Assembly: GCF_000515315.1 (NCBI RefSeq)
Contig: NZ_KI911562.1
Location: forward strand, 248,001-312,000
Direction: 5' to 3'
Length of the DNA: 64,000 bases
From: Asinibacterium sp. OR53
Lineage (GTDB): Bacteria; Bacteroidota; Bacteroidia; Chitinophagales; Chitinophagaceae
Shown piece by piece: positions 40,314 to 49,140 of this stretch. The first letter of the stretch is position 1; each line of letters opens with the position of its first letter. Position numbers and translations under genes: made by a program. The notes under the pieces are model-generated. The model ran no database searches. It saw only the letters and a list, made by a program, of their open reading frames with translations, and had not been told where the DNA came from.

Positions 40314-41351
40314 ATGCAAAAAAAACGTACCGACAACTTCAGCAAATTTGCCAATAAAAAGAAAGGCAGTGCTATCAAGGAATCCATCCGCCAGGAAAAG
40401 AAAAAGATCAAAGCTGAAGCCAGGGTTGCAGGCGAAGAGTTCCGTAAAAAGAAGCTGGATAAGATGCGTGGAGTGAGTGAAGAAAAGGGAATTAAAAGCC
40501 AAAAGTCAGCAATTAAAAGTCAAAAAAAAGAGCCCAAATCAACTGCCAGCCGTCAGCATGCTGACAATCAGCAATCAGCAATCAGCAATCAGAAACTTCC
40601 CAGTCAATCATCAGACATCATGCCGCTGAATAAATTCATCGCACACGCAGGCGTTTGCGGAAGAAGAGAAGCAGCAGAACTGGTGAAAGAAGGGAAAGTA
40701 GTGGTGAATGGGGATAAAATATTTGAACCGGGATATAAGGTTTCTGCAAAAGATAAAGTGGTGGTAAAAGGCAAGCAGGTTTTCCTGCAAAAAAATGCCG
40801 TTTATGTTTTGCTCAACAAACCAAAAGACTATATCACTACCTCGAACGATCCGCAAGGCAGGAAAACGGTGCTGGAGCTTGTTAAAAGCGCTACCACAGA
40901 ACGCATATATCCGGTGGGTCGTCTCGACAGAAACACAACAGGCGTACTGCTGCTTACCAACGACGGCGAGTTAGCGCAAAAACTCACCCACCCTTCTTTT
41001 GAAGTTAAAAAAATATACGAAGTAACGCTCGATAAACCTGTTACCAAAAAAGACCTGGACACCATTTTATCGGGCGTGACGCTGGAAGACGGTTTTGTAT
41101 CGGCCGATGCAGTTGGTTATGCCGATACAAAAAGCAAAAATATTGTAGGTATTGAAATACACAGCGGCCGCAACCGTATCGTGCGCCGCATTTTTGAGCA
41201 CCTGGGGTACGATGTAAAAGGATTGGATCGCGTGATGTTCGCTAATCTCACCAAGAAAAATGTAGATCGCGGCAAATGGCGCTATCTCAACGAAAAAGAA
41301 GTGAGACTGTTGAAATTCCTCAACAACTCTTTCATTAAAAAAACTGTCTAG
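40314..41351 (+). CDS. RsuA/RluB-type pseudouridine synthase with a long basic N-terminal extension
   Basis: A 345-residue protein. Residues 1-102 are a Lys-rich, low-complexity extension; then an S4 domain (MPLNKFIAHAGVCGRREAAELVKEG, about 103-160) and the catalytic RsuA domain with GRLDRNTTGVLLLTNDGEL (Asp) and GRNRIVRRIFEHLGYDV. It converts uridine to pseudouridine in 23S rRNA, probably as RluB/RluE do. The part of the extension encoded at 40491-40606 consists of repeats (ATTAAAAG...CAGCAATCAGCAATCAG) and a perfect GTCAGCATGCTGAC palindrome at 40552-40565. The true start could be internal (ATG 40620), giving the core enzyme only. Confidence 0.9.
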   Translation: MQKKRTDNFSKFANKKKGSAIKESIRQEKKKIKAEARVAGEEFRKKKLDKMRGVSEEKGIKSQKSAIKSQKKEPKSTASRQHADNQQSAISNQKLPSQSSDIMPLNKFIAHAGVCGRREAAELVKEGKVVVNGDKIFEPGYKVSAKDKVVVKGKQVFLQKNAVYVLLNKPKDYITTSNDPQGRKTVLELVKSATTERIYPVGRLDRNTTGVLLLTNDGELAQKLTHPSFEVKKIYEVTLDKPVTKKDLDTILSGVTLEDGFVSADAVGYADTKSKNIVGIEIHSGRNRIVRRIFEHLGYDVKGLDRVMFANLTKKNVDRGKWRYLNEKEVRLLKFLNNSFIKKTV

Positions 41352-41365
41352 AAAAGATCGTTATC

Positions 41366-41396
41366 CTCTAACAACTGCCAACTAACAACTATCATC
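41366..41396. repeat. CTAACAACTGCCAACTAACAACTA repeat before the RluA-type gene
   Basis: Imperfect tandem (CAACTAACAACT) directly ahead of the start codon at 41400; it leaves no room for a classical ribosome binding site, which is common in this phylum. Confidence 0.5.
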
Positions 41397-41399
41397 TCC

Positions 41400-42110
41400 A
41401 TGAGGCCGGAAATTATTTTCGAGAACGAATATTTTGTTGCAGTAAACAAACCTGCGGGGCTGCTGAGTATCCCCGATCGTTTGGGACAGGAACTCTCTTT
41501 GAAGCAATTACTGAAAGACAGGTACGGCGAAATTTACACTGTTCACCGCCTCGATAAAGACACGAGCGGCATCATTGTATTTGCAAAAGATGAAGCCACG
41601 CACAAACAATTATCGCAGTCGTTCGAAGGACGTGAAGTAGAAAAATATTACCTGGGCCTCGTGCAGGGCATTCCCTTTAACAAACAAGACAGTGTTGACG
41701 CTTCCATCATGGAACATCCCGGCAAGACCGGCAAAATGATCACGCATGTAAAAGGCAAAGCCTCCCTGACCGATTATGAAGTGCTGGAATCGTTTCGCTT
41801 ATACAGTTGGATGCAGTTCCGTATCCATACCGGGCGTACGCACCAGATCAGGCTGCACATGCAGCACATAGGGCACCCCATTGTGTGCGACGATCTCTAT
41901 GGCGACGCGCAGCCTGTTCTGCTATCAGCCCTTAAAAAGAAATTCAAACTTTCTAAAGCCGCGGAAGAAGAAAGGCCTTTGTTGTCACGACTGGCATTGC
42001 ATTCCCACCGGTTGAGCTTTGATCTCAACGGAGAACGTTTTGAACTGGAAGCCGAATTGCCCAAAGAACTCCGCGCATTGCTGCAGCAATTACGCAAGTG
42101 GAGTTCCTGA
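41400..42110 (+). CDS. RluA family pseudouridine synthase
   Basis: A 236-residue enzyme of the RluA branch that isomerises uridines in 23S rRNA or tRNA. The catalytic motif HRLDKDTSG lies near residue 50, followed by IVFAKDEATHKQL; RIHTGRTHQIRLHMQHIGHPIV near residue 145 is equally typical. No S4 domain is present, as in RluA itself. Its stop abuts the convergent amidohydrolase gene (42110/42111). Confidence 0.92.
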   Translation: MRPEIIFENEYFVAVNKPAGLLSIPDRLGQELSLKQLLKDRYGEIYTVHRLDKDTSGIIVFAKDEATHKQLSQSFEGREVEKYYLGLVQGIPFNKQDSVDASIMEHPGKTGKMITHVKGKASLTDYEVLESFRLYSWMQFRIHTGRTHQIRLHMQHIGHPIVCDDLYGDAQPVLLSALKKKFKLSKAAEEERPLLSRLALHSHRLSFDLNGERFELEAELPKELRALLQQLRKWSS

Positions 42111-43385
42111 TCAATCCTGCTTGTATACAACACCATTCTTCATTACAAATTTCACTTTCTCCATAGACCGGATGTCTTTTACCGGATCACCATCGATGGC
42201 AACAATATCGGCCAGCTTTCCTTTCTCAATCACGCCCAGGCGATCATCGCCCAGGAGGTCGGCAGCAGAAAGCGTTGCAGCGCGGATGGTTTCCAACGCA
42301 GGCATGCCTGCTTCATTCATGTACACAAATTCCATCCAGTTCTTGCCGTGGGCATAAACACCGGCATCTGTACCAAACGCGATCTTTACGCCTGTCTTGT
42401 ATGCTTTGGCAAATGTGTTCTGCACTTTAGGTCCGATGGCCAATGCCTTGGGGGCAACCAACTCCGGAAAATAGCCGGGCTTTTTAGCCGAATCGGCAAC
42501 AGATTTTCCTGCAATGATGGTGGGTACATAATAGGTACCCATTTTCTTCATCAGTTCCATCGCTTCATCATCCATATAAGTGCCATGTTCAATAGAGTTC
42601 ACGCCTGCACGTATGGCGCGTTTCATGGCTTCTGCACCGTGACAATGCGCCGCCACTTTAAAACCATAGTCTTTTGCCGTTTCTACAATGGCTTTCAGTT
42701 CTGCATCTGTGAACTGTGGGTTCTCACCACTTTTGGCCACACTCAGCACGCCGCCCGATGCAGTGATCTTGATCACATCGCTTCCTTCTTTGTACCGCTG
42801 GCGAACAGCTTTCATAGCATCATCGGCGCCGTTGATTACGCCGGCAGCCGGACCGGGATCACCCATCAGGTCTCTGCGGTAACCGTTGGTAGGATCTGCA
42901 TGTCCGCCTGTAGTGGCAATAGCTTTGCCCGCAGTATATACACGTGGGCCCACGATCAATCCTTTATTGATGGCATTGCGCAATGAAATATTCACGCCCG
43001 ATCCACCCAGGTCGCGAACGGTGGTAAACCCGGCCATCAGGGTTTTGCCTGCAAACACCACCGACTGGAATGCATAGTCTGCCGGGTTGTAAGTGAAGGT
43101 TTCCATGTACCTATTGGGACTCGTTTCCGATTCCAGGTGCACATGCATATCAATCAATCCGGGCATCACCGTTCTGTTCTTCAGATCGATCAGTTTATCG
43201 GCAGGGCCGGCATTTGCATAACCTTTCTGCACTTCAGCAATTTTATTGCCTTCTGTAATGATGGTCATTTCTTTCAGCAATTGCAGGTGCTGAACATCTA
43301 CCAGTTGTCCGCAATGGATGATGGTGCGTTGCGCCAGCAGGTTACCGGCCATGCAACTCATAAAAAAGAAAAGTAGCAGCTTTCT
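42111..43385 (-). CDS. Exported amidohydrolase (imidazolonepropionase/prolidase-like)
   Basis: A 424-residue metal-dependent hydrolase with a signal peptide (ends NLLAQ). Metal-site motifs are MHVHLES near residue 80, AHCHGAEAM and EHGTYMDDEA in the middle and FGTDAGVYAHG near 330. Members include Xaa-Pro dipeptidases and other cyclic amide hydrolases; the substrate is not evident. The ATG at 43385 gives a proper leader; the longer frame to 43418 does not. It is a second exported amidohydrolase in the window, distantly related to the one at 2822-4444. Confidence 0.85.
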   Translation of the reverse strand, partial: RKLLLFFFMSCMAGNLLAQRTIIHCGQLVDVQHLQLLKEMTIITEGNKIAEVQKGYANAGPADKLIDLKNRTVMPGLIDMHVHLESETSPNRYMETFTYNPADYAFQSVVFAGKTLMAGFTTVRDLGGSGVNISLRNAINKGLIVGPRVYTAGKAIATTGGHADPTNGYRRDLMGDPGPAAGVINGADDAMKAVRQRYKEGSDVIKITASGGVLSVAKSGENPQFTDAELKAIVETAKDYGFKVAAHCHGAEAMKRAIRAGVNSIEHGTYMDDEAMELMKKMGTYYVPTIIAGKSVADSAKKPGYFPELVAPKALAIGPKVQNTFAKAYKTGVKIAFGTDAGVYAHGKNWMEFVYMNEAGMPALETIRAATLSAADLLGDDRLGVIEKGKLADIVAIDGDPVKDIRSMEKVKFVMKNGVVYKQD

Positions 43386-43416
43386 CATGGATGATATAGT
43401 TTGGTGAAAGTTAATC

Positions 43417-43449
43417 AAAAAAAAGCCCCGGTAATCAAATTACCAGGGC
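43417..43449 (-). terminator. Terminator after the peroxiredoxin gene
   Basis: On the minus strand an 11-bp stem (GCCCTGGTAAT/ATTACCGGGGC, one G-T pair) with a 3-nt loop is followed by eight T. It ends the peroxiredoxin transcript 39 nt past its stop. Confidence 0.9.
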
Positions 43450-43487
43450 CTCAGGCTGAGAACAAAATATCGATTGCTTGCTTATAC

Positions 43488-44123
43488 TTATTTATTAGGC
43501 TGTGGCGTATAACGCAGGTAAGGCTTCACCTCTTTCACGCCTTTGGGAAATTTCTGGATCGCATCTGCTGTGCTGATAGAGGTAACCACGATCACATCTT
43601 CCCCTTCTTTCCAGTCGGCAGGCGTAGCCACACTGTAATTGGCTGTCAGTTGCAAAGAGTCGATCACACGCAATACTTCGTGGAAATTCCTTCCGGTTGA
43701 TGCGGGATAAGTAAGGGTAAGTTTGATTTTTTTATCCGGACCGATCACAAACAGGGAGCGAACGGTAAATGTTTCTGATGCATTGGGATGGATCATGCCA
43801 TAAGCATTGGCAATGGATTTATCTTCATCGGCAATGATGGGGAAACCAACAGTAACGTGCTGCGTTTCGTTGATATCATTCACCCATCCATTGTGTTTAT
43901 CGAGCGGGTCAACACTCAGCGCCAGCACTTTCACATTGCGTTTGGCAAACTCTTCCTGTAAAAGAGCCGTTTTGCCCAATTCAGTGGTGCAAACCGGTGT
44001 ATAATCGGCAGGGTGGGAAAAAAGAATACCCCATCCATTGCCTAAATACTCGTGAAAATCGATATTGCCAGCCGTGGTTACGGCTTTGAAGTTGGGCGCC
44101 AGGTCCCCTAAACGTAAACTCAT
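43488..44123 (-). CDS. Peroxiredoxin, Prx6 (1-Cys-like) subfamily
   Basis: A 211-residue thiol peroxidase reducing hydrogen peroxide and organic hydroperoxides. The active site is in FSHPADYTPVCTTELG (peroxidatic Cys preceded by Pro and Thr). The long C-terminal part (LTYPASTGRNFHEVLRVIDSLQL and DWKEGEDVIV) is that of the Prx6 group, not the AhpC group. I take ATG 44123; seven codons further upstream would need another Met. It stands alone with its own terminator. The function as an antioxidant enzyme is firm, the electron donor unknown. Confidence 0.92.
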   Translation of the reverse strand: MSLRLGDLAPNFKAVTTAGNIDFHEYLGNGWGILFSHPADYTPVCTTELGKTALLQEEFAKRNVKVLALSVDPLDKHNGWVNDINETQHVTVGFPIIADEDKSIANAYGMIHPNASETFTVRSLFVIGPDKKIKLTLTYPASTGRNFHEVLRVIDSLQLTANYSVATPADWKEGEDVIVVTSISTADAIQKFPKGVKEVKPYLRYTPQPNK

Positions 44124-44194
44124 GGTGATTATTTTTTGGATCACGAAAATACTTATTTCCTACAAAACTGGTAGACTTATTTTAAAAAATATTC

Positions 44195-45358
44195 TTACTC
44201 CTTTGCTTTTTTAAGGGTTCTGGCCTTTTTCAGGGCGGTTTTCCCGAATTTATTCTTTACCTCGTCGATGGCTTTATACAGCTTGTTTTTTCTTTCAGCA
44301 TCATCAAAAAGGCTGCCCTGGACAGCATGGTTGGTGAGCTCACTCAACCGCACGCCCAGCAAGCGAACGGACTGTCCTTTGCGGTATAATTGATGGAAGA
44401 GTTCAATGGCCTGTGGTATCAGTTCATCATCACGCAGCGTACGGGAAATGGTTGTTTGTTTTGATGTGGTCTCAAAATCGGGATAACGGATCTTGACGGC
44501 GATGCATCCAGCCAGCTTTTCATCTCTTCGTAATTCAAAGGCCACTCTTTCTGTGAGCCTCACCAATTCACTCAATAAGAAATCCGTGTCGGCTGTATTT
44601 TCATGGAACGTGTTTTCACTCGATATCGATTTTGCTTCATGATAAGCATGTACCTGGCTGTTATGGATGCCCTGCGATTTTTTCCAGAGGTCGGAACCGG
44701 TCTTACCTAGTTTTTTCTCGAGTACTGCAACAGGTGTCTCACTCAGGTCACGTATGGTATGTATGCCCATTGCCTTGAGCAGCAGGAAAGTTTGTTCTCC
44801 CACTCCGGGGAATTTGTTCACCGGCAACGGAGCCAGGAAGTCTTTTTCTTTACCGGGTTGTACAAAAAGATACCCATTGGGCTTGGCTTCATCGGTAGCA
44901 ATCTTGGCTACCATTTTATTCGCAGCCAAACCAAATGAAATGGGTAATTGGGTTTTATCGATGATCTCCTGCCGCAGGTCAATGGTCCATTGATACGGAT
45001 CGAAGAAGCGGTCCATACCTGTGAGATCGATATAAAATTCATCGATGGACGCTTTTTCAAACAAAGGGGCTTTGGCGGCAATGATATCGGTCACCCATTG
45101 GGAATAGCGGCGGTATTCTGCATGTGTGCCGCGGAGTACAACAGCATGCGGACAAAGCTTCATAGCCCTGCTCATAGACATAGCGCTGCGTACGCCGAAT
45201 TTCCGTGCTTCGTAACTGCAGGAAGTCACAACTCCTCTTTCAGGTGTACCACCCACGATCACTGCTTTGCCTTTCAGGGCGGGCTGCTGCAGCAATTCAA
45301 CACTCACAAAAAAGGAATCGAGATCGAAATGGGCAATATAACGCTGCTGTTCTGCCAT
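44195..45358 (-). CDS. dinB: DNA polymerase IV (Y family)
   Basis: A 387-residue translesion DNA polymerase. Catalytic acidic residues are seen in HFDLDSFFVSVE near residue 10 and SIDEFYIDLTG near 105; the SCSYEARKFGVRSAMS segment and the little-finger domain in the C-terminal third are standard. Length agrees with the family. The C-terminus (KTALKKARTLKKAKE) is very basic. It lies 32 nt after rimM and may be co-transcribed with it. Confidence 0.93.
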   Translation of the reverse strand: MAEQQRYIAHFDLDSFFVSVELLQQPALKGKAVIVGGTPERGVVTSCSYEARKFGVRSAMSMSRAMKLCPHAVVLRGTHAEYRRYSQWVTDIIAAKAPLFEKASIDEFYIDLTGMDRFFDPYQWTIDLRQEIIDKTQLPISFGLAANKMVAKIATDEAKPNGYLFVQPGKEKDFLAPLPVNKFPGVGEQTFLLLKAMGIHTIRDLSETPVAVLEKKLGKTGSDLWKKSQGIHNSQVHAYHEAKSISSENTFHENTADTDFLLSELVRLTERVAFELRRDEKLAGCIAVKIRYPDFETTSKQTTISRTLRDDELIPQAIELFHQLYRKGQSVRLLGVRLSELTNHAVQGSLFDDAERKNKLYKAIDEVKNKFGKTALKKARTLKKAKE

Positions 45359-45390
45359 ACGCCTACTAAGTTAGAGAGATTTCAAAAGGG

Positions 45391-45909
45391 TCAGCGGTAA
45401 ATATCCAGCAGTCCGTCCGGCAGTGTAACATGCACTTCTTTTCGTGCATGATCAATGCTGTCCAATGTTTCAGCATGTAAGGGTATCAATGCTTCATTGC
45501 CGTTGAGGCTGATGCGCAACAACACCTGGTGCGGCTGCTCTATCACTTCTTCAATGGGACCCAGGTGCTCGGCTTCGTCGGTAATGAGTTCAAAGCCCAG
45601 CAATGAAATGGGGGCAGATTTGCCGGCCAGCTTGCGGAAATCGGCTTCGGGCAGCCATACATTGCGTGTAGCAAGCCGGTTGGCGGCTTCTTTGGTATGA
45701 ACGCCCTCCAGTTTGATATAGGTTTCGGAATGATCTTTCGCTTTTGAAGATTCGATGAAATAGGGCAGGTAAGCGCCTTTCACCTCTTCAACGAAGATGG
45801 CTTCCAGTCCTGCGAAAGTGGTCTTCTTACCCAATGCATGCTTGAGTATCACTTCTCCTTTCAAACCAAAACTGGCTACGATCTTACCAATATGGATATA
45901 ATCATTCAT
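45391..45909 (-). CDS. rimM: Ribosome maturation factor RimM
   Basis: A 172-residue protein of RimM type, which helps 30S subunit assembly at the 3' domain of 16S rRNA. It has the N-terminal beta-barrel (IHIGKIVASFGLKGEVILKH) and the C-terminal PRC-barrel part (LLGFELIT). I start at ATG 45909 (MNDYIHIG). Although rpsP-rimM is a common pair, a strong hairpin with T run lies between them here. In many bacteria trmD follows; here dinB does. Confidence 0.92.
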   Translation of the reverse strand: MNDYIHIGKIVASFGLKGEVILKHALGKKTTFAGLEAIFVEEVKGAYLPYFIESSKAKDHSETYIKLEGVHTKEAANRLATRNVWLPEADFRKLAGKSAPISLLGFELITDEAEHLGPIEEVIEQPHQVLLRISLNGNEALIPLHAETLDSIDHARKEVHVTLPDGLLDIYR

Positions 45910-45920
45910 ACAGTAAAAAT

Positions 45921-45952
45921 AAAAACAAAGCCCCAACAATGTCGGGGCTTTG
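45921..45952 (-). terminator. Terminator or attenuator between rpsP and rimM
   Basis: Minus strand: CAAAGCCCC, 9-nt loop, GGGGCTTTG (9-bp perfect stem, 45926-45952), then TTTTTATTTTT. It stands 12 nt upstream of the rimM ATG and so should separate rimM expression from rpsP. Confidence 0.85.
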
Positions 45953-45971
45953 CAACTATGGTTTCATCCCA

Positions 45972-46430
45972 TTAAGCTTCAGCAGTTCCTTCAGAAGCTT
46001 CTTCCTGTTTGCTTTCCACCTTCCTTACTACGGGTGTGTAAGCTTTACGGGCTCTCTGGGCTTTTCTGTGCTCTTCGTTACGACGGGTGATGTTTGCTTC
46101 GTGCTCACTATGCCATGCCTGGAATTTGGTCATTGCAGTAGCATCATCAAACAGTCCCAGTTTCACACCTCTCAGCAGGTGTTTCAGGTACAATACTCCC
46201 TTGAAAGAGAGGATACGGCGAACTGTATCGGTGGGCTGAGCTCCCTTGTGCAGCCATTCCAGTGCTTTCTGACGATCGAGCTGGATGGTAGCGGGTACAG
46301 TAAGCGGGTTGTAAGTTCCGATCTTTTGGATGAACTTACCGTCTCTTGGCGCACGTGCATCGGCAACTACAATGAAGTAGAAGGGCCGTTTTTTGCTGCC
46401 GTGGCGTTGTAGTCTCATTTTGACTGCCAT
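45972..46430 (-). CDS. rpsP: 30S ribosomal protein S16
   Basis: A 152-residue S16 with the standard core ([38 protein letters not shown]; residues 5-90) and a C-terminal extension rich in charged and Ala residues, as is typical of Bacteroidota S16. It binds 16S rRNA early in 30S assembly. A hairpin terminator follows, before rimM. Confidence 0.95.
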   Translation of the reverse strand: MAVKMRLQRHGSKKRPFYFIVVADARAPRDGKFIQKIGTYNPLTVPATIQLDRQKALEWLHKGAQPTDTVRRILSFKGVLYLKHLLRGVKLGLFDDATAMTKFQAWHSEHEANITRRNEEHRKAQRARKAYTPVVRKVESKQEEASEGTAEA

Positions 46431-46548
46431 GTTAAATAGAAATTTAAAGGCGTTAAGAAATTAGTTAACAAATCAGACCGCGAAATTAGCCCAAAATCTT
46501 AAAAAATCAAAGTACTAGTCTACCAAACTTGTTATGATTCTGTAAAAA

Positions 46549-47871
46549 CTACCGCTTCATGCCAGGGAACCTGCCTCCCATGGGCATGTTATTCATCATT
46601 TTCATCATCTGTTTCATCTGCTCAAACTGCTTCATAAAAGCATTTAGTTCCTGGATACTCTTGCCACTGCCTTTGGCGATCCTTTCCCTGCGGGATGGGG
46701 TCATTGCATCGGGATTGGACCTTTCGAATGGGGTCATGGACTGTATCATGGCTTCGATGCCTTTGAAAGCATCGTCGTTGATATCTACATCTTTGATGGC
46801 CTTGCCCACACCGGGAATCATACCCATCAGGTCTTTCAGATTACCCATTTTTTTGATCTGTGCAAGCTGGTCGAGAAAATCCTGAAAATCGAACTGGTTC
46901 TTGCGGATCTTTTTCTCCAGTTTTTTAGCCTCCGCTTCATCGTACTGCGCCTGGGCTTTTTCTACCAGCGTAGTAATATCACCCATGCCCAGGATACGTT
47001 GTGCCATCCTTTCAGGATAGAACACATCCAGTGTATCCATCTTCTCACCACTGCTCACAAACTTGATGGGCTTGTTCACCGTGTACTTGATAGATAAAGC
47101 CGCACCACCGCGTGTATCACCATCGAGCTTGGTAAGCACCACACCGCTGAAATCGAGCCGGTCATTGAAAGCTTTGGCTGTGTTTACCGCGTCTTGTCCG
47201 GTCATGGAATCCACTACAAACAATATCTCGGCAGGATTCACCGCCTGTTTGATATTGGCCACTTCGGTCATCATCGCTTCATCGATGGCCAGTCGCCCCG
47301 CCGTATCGATGATGATCACATTCTTATTTTTAGCTTTCGCTTCTTTGATGGCATTTTGGGCAATCGCTACGGCATCTTTGTTTTCCCGTTCGCTGTAAAT
47401 ATCCACACCCACTTGTTCTGCCAGCACGGTCAACTGGTCTATCGCCGCGGGACGATAGATATCGGCCGCTACCAGCAAGGGTGATTTACCTTTTTTTGTT
47501 TTGAGGTAATTGGCCAGTTTACCGGCGAAAGTGGTTTTACCACTACCCTGTAGCCCGGCGATGAGTATGATGGCAGGATTGCCTGTGATGTTGAACTGCG
47601 CTTCGGTGCCGCCCATGAGCTCGGCGAGTTCGTCTTTCACGATCTTCACCATCAACTGCCCGGGGCTGATGGCATTGATCACTTTTTCTCCTACCGCTTT
47701 TTCCTTCACCCTATCGGTGAATTCCTTGGCTATCTTGAAATTCACATCGGCATCGATGAGTGCCCTGCGGATGTCTTTGACAGTATTGGCAACATTCAGG
47801 TCGTTGATGCGCGCTTCGCCGCGGAGGTTCTTAAACGCCGATTCGAGTTTTTCACTGAGTGAATTGAACAT
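46549..47871 (-). CDS. ffh: Signal recognition particle protein
   Basis: A 440-residue Ffh, the SRP GTPase that with 4.5S RNA targets nascent membrane proteins to FtsY. The N and G domains are seen (GLQGSGKTTFAGKLA as the G1 P-loop, DTAGRLAIDEAMM, TKLDGDTRGGA), then the Met-rich M domain with RRERIAKGSGKSIQELN and a methionine-rich tail. Length is normal. The gene lies 87 bp after the sigma-factor stop. Confidence 0.96.
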   Translation of the reverse strand: MFNSLSEKLESAFKNLRGEARINDLNVANTVKDIRRALIDADVNFKIAKEFTDRVKEKAVGEKVINAISPGQLMVKIVKDELAELMGGTEAQFNITGNPAIILIAGLQGSGKTTFAGKLANYLKTKKGKSPLLVAADIYRPAAIDQLTVLAEQVGVDIYSERENKDAVAIAQNAIKEAKAKNKNVIIIDTAGRLAIDEAMMTEVANIKQAVNPAEILFVVDSMTGQDAVNTAKAFNDRLDFSGVVLTKLDGDTRGGAALSIKYTVNKPIKFVSSGEKMDTLDVFYPERMAQRILGMGDITTLVEKAQAQYDEAEAKKLEKKIRKNQFDFQDFLDQLAQIKKMGNLKDLMGMIPGVGKAIKDVDINDDAFKGIEAMIQSMTPFERSNPDAMTPSRRERIAKGSGKSIQELNAFMKQFEQMKQMMKMMNNMPMGGRFPGMKR

Positions 47872-47896
47872 GGTACGCTGGTTTCAATCTTTCACA

Positions 47897-47923
47897 AATA
47901 AAAAATGAACCAATCAGGTTCAT
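47897..47923 (-). terminator. Terminator after the sigma-factor gene
   Basis: Minus strand: ATGAACC, 5-nt loop, GGTTCAT, then TTTTTTATTTG. It lies 35 nt after the sigma gene stop and 26 nt before the ffh start. A TATATTTG -7-like box (47938-47945, minus) sits between the sigma stop and this hairpin. Confidence 0.75.
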
Positions 47924-47958
47924 CTTGAAAAGAGGTGCAAATATAGTACGAATCGGGT

Positions 47959-48825
47959 TTATCCCAGGTATACCTTTAAATGCTTGCAGCGGCTGGTACT
48001 GCGCAGCTTGGTAATGGCTTTGTCCTTGATCTGCCGAACCCTTTCCCGGGTAAGGTTGAACCGCTCGCCAATATCTTCCAGGCTCAACGGGTGGTCTACC
48101 CCAATGCCAAAGAAAAAGCAGACCACATCTTTCTGCCTTTCGGTAAGGGTTTTCAGGCTCCTTTCAATCTCCATCCGCAGGGATTCGTGGTGCACCAGTT
48201 TTTCATCTGTTTTCTCTGCATTGGGATTTTCCATCACGTCTATCAGCGTGCCATCTTCCCCTTCGGAAAGCGGGGTATCCATGCTCACATGCCGGAAGCC
48301 CACACTCATGGTGGCGGCCACTTCTTCCTGGCTGATCTCCAGCATGTCGGCCAGTTCCTGCGGCGTGGGCTCGCGTTCGTATTCCTGTTCCAACTGCTGA
48401 TATGCTTTGCTGATACGGTTGGTGAGCCCTACTTTGTTCAAAGGCAACCGCACGATACGGCTCTGCTCGGCCAATGCCTGCAATATGCTTTGCCTGATCC
48501 ACCATACCGCATAAGAAATGAATTTGAAACCCCTTGTCTCATCAAAACGAAGCGCCGCTTTGATAAGTCCCAGGTTGCCTTCGTTGATGAGATCAGGTAA
48601 AGTGAGCCCCTGGTTCTGGTATTGCTTGGCAACCGATACCACAAAACGCAGATTCGATTTTACCAGGCGGTCCAGCGCCCGCTGATCTCCATGGCGGATA
48701 CGCATAGCCAGTTGCACTTCTTCTTCAGGACTGATCAGATCAACCTTCCCTATCTCCTGTAAATATTTCTCCAGGCTCTGGGACTCACGATTGGTGATGG
48801 ATTTCGTGATTTTTAGCTGACGCAT
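47959..48825 (-). CDS. Primary RNA polymerase sigma factor, Bacteroidota type
   Basis: A 288-residue sigma-70 factor. It has regions 1.2-2 ([20 protein letters not shown] and [32 protein letters not shown] for the -10-contact helix), region 3 and region 4 with the [23 protein letters not shown] for the -33 element. It lacks the long region 1.1 of Escherichia RpoD and has the MRQLKI N-terminus of the Bacteroidota housekeeping factor, which reads TAnnTTTG promoters. I start at the second ATG of MSMRQL; 48831 is the alternative. It is followed by a terminator, then ffh. Confidence 0.95.
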   Translation of the reverse strand: MRQLKITKSITNRESQSLEKYLQEIGKVDLISPEEEVQLAMRIRHGDQRALDRLVKSNLRFVVSVAKQYQNQGLTLPDLINEGNLGLIKAALRFDETRGFKFISYAVWWIRQSILQALAEQSRIVRLPLNKVGLTNRISKAYQQLEQEYEREPTPQELADMLEISQEEVAATMSVGFRHVSMDTPLSEGEDGTLIDVMENPNAEKTDEKLVHHESLRMEIERSLKTLTERQKDVVCFFFGIGVDHPLSLEDIGERFNLTRERVRQIKDKAITKLRSTSRCKHLKVYLG

Positions 48826-48831
48826 GCTCAT

Positions 48832-49140
48832 AAAAAAGCAAGTTTAGGGTTGTATGGTAGAAGGTTGATTTTGTATAGCGGAAAATGTCCATTATAAACC
48901 GCAGACACGCTGCGGGACTCCTTGCGTCACCTATCTAAAGCAATTTAAGTATTTTTTCGATGCGGTCAAAAAAAATATTCATTGCAATAACCTGAAGCAC
49001 AATGATTTATACTTCATTTGTCAAATAGGGTATTTTTTTGACCCATTGCGGGTCACCGTCGGCCAAAAAAACATTTGGACGGTGTTGATTATTTAATATT
49101 ATTGCAGACCTGCGATCAAGCTAGGTATAAAGCGAATGTA
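48832..49140. other. 309-bp divergent intergenic region with three hairpins
   Basis: Between the minus-strand sigma gene and the plus-strand START gene. I see no ORF or tRNA. There are a CCGCAG/CTGCGG hairpin at 48899-48915, GACCC/GGGTC at 49040-49054 and an imperfect hairpin with arms CCGTC.../...GACGG at 49056-49082 whose inner arms (CCAAA/TTTGG) also pair. The latter two stand close together about 60-100 nt before the START gene ATG and may form a structured leader. Confidence 0.5.

Noticed and set aside
40561..40590. CAGCAAT tandem units as a CRISPR-like array
   Set aside because: Units are 7 nt without spacers; a simple repeat inside a coding region.
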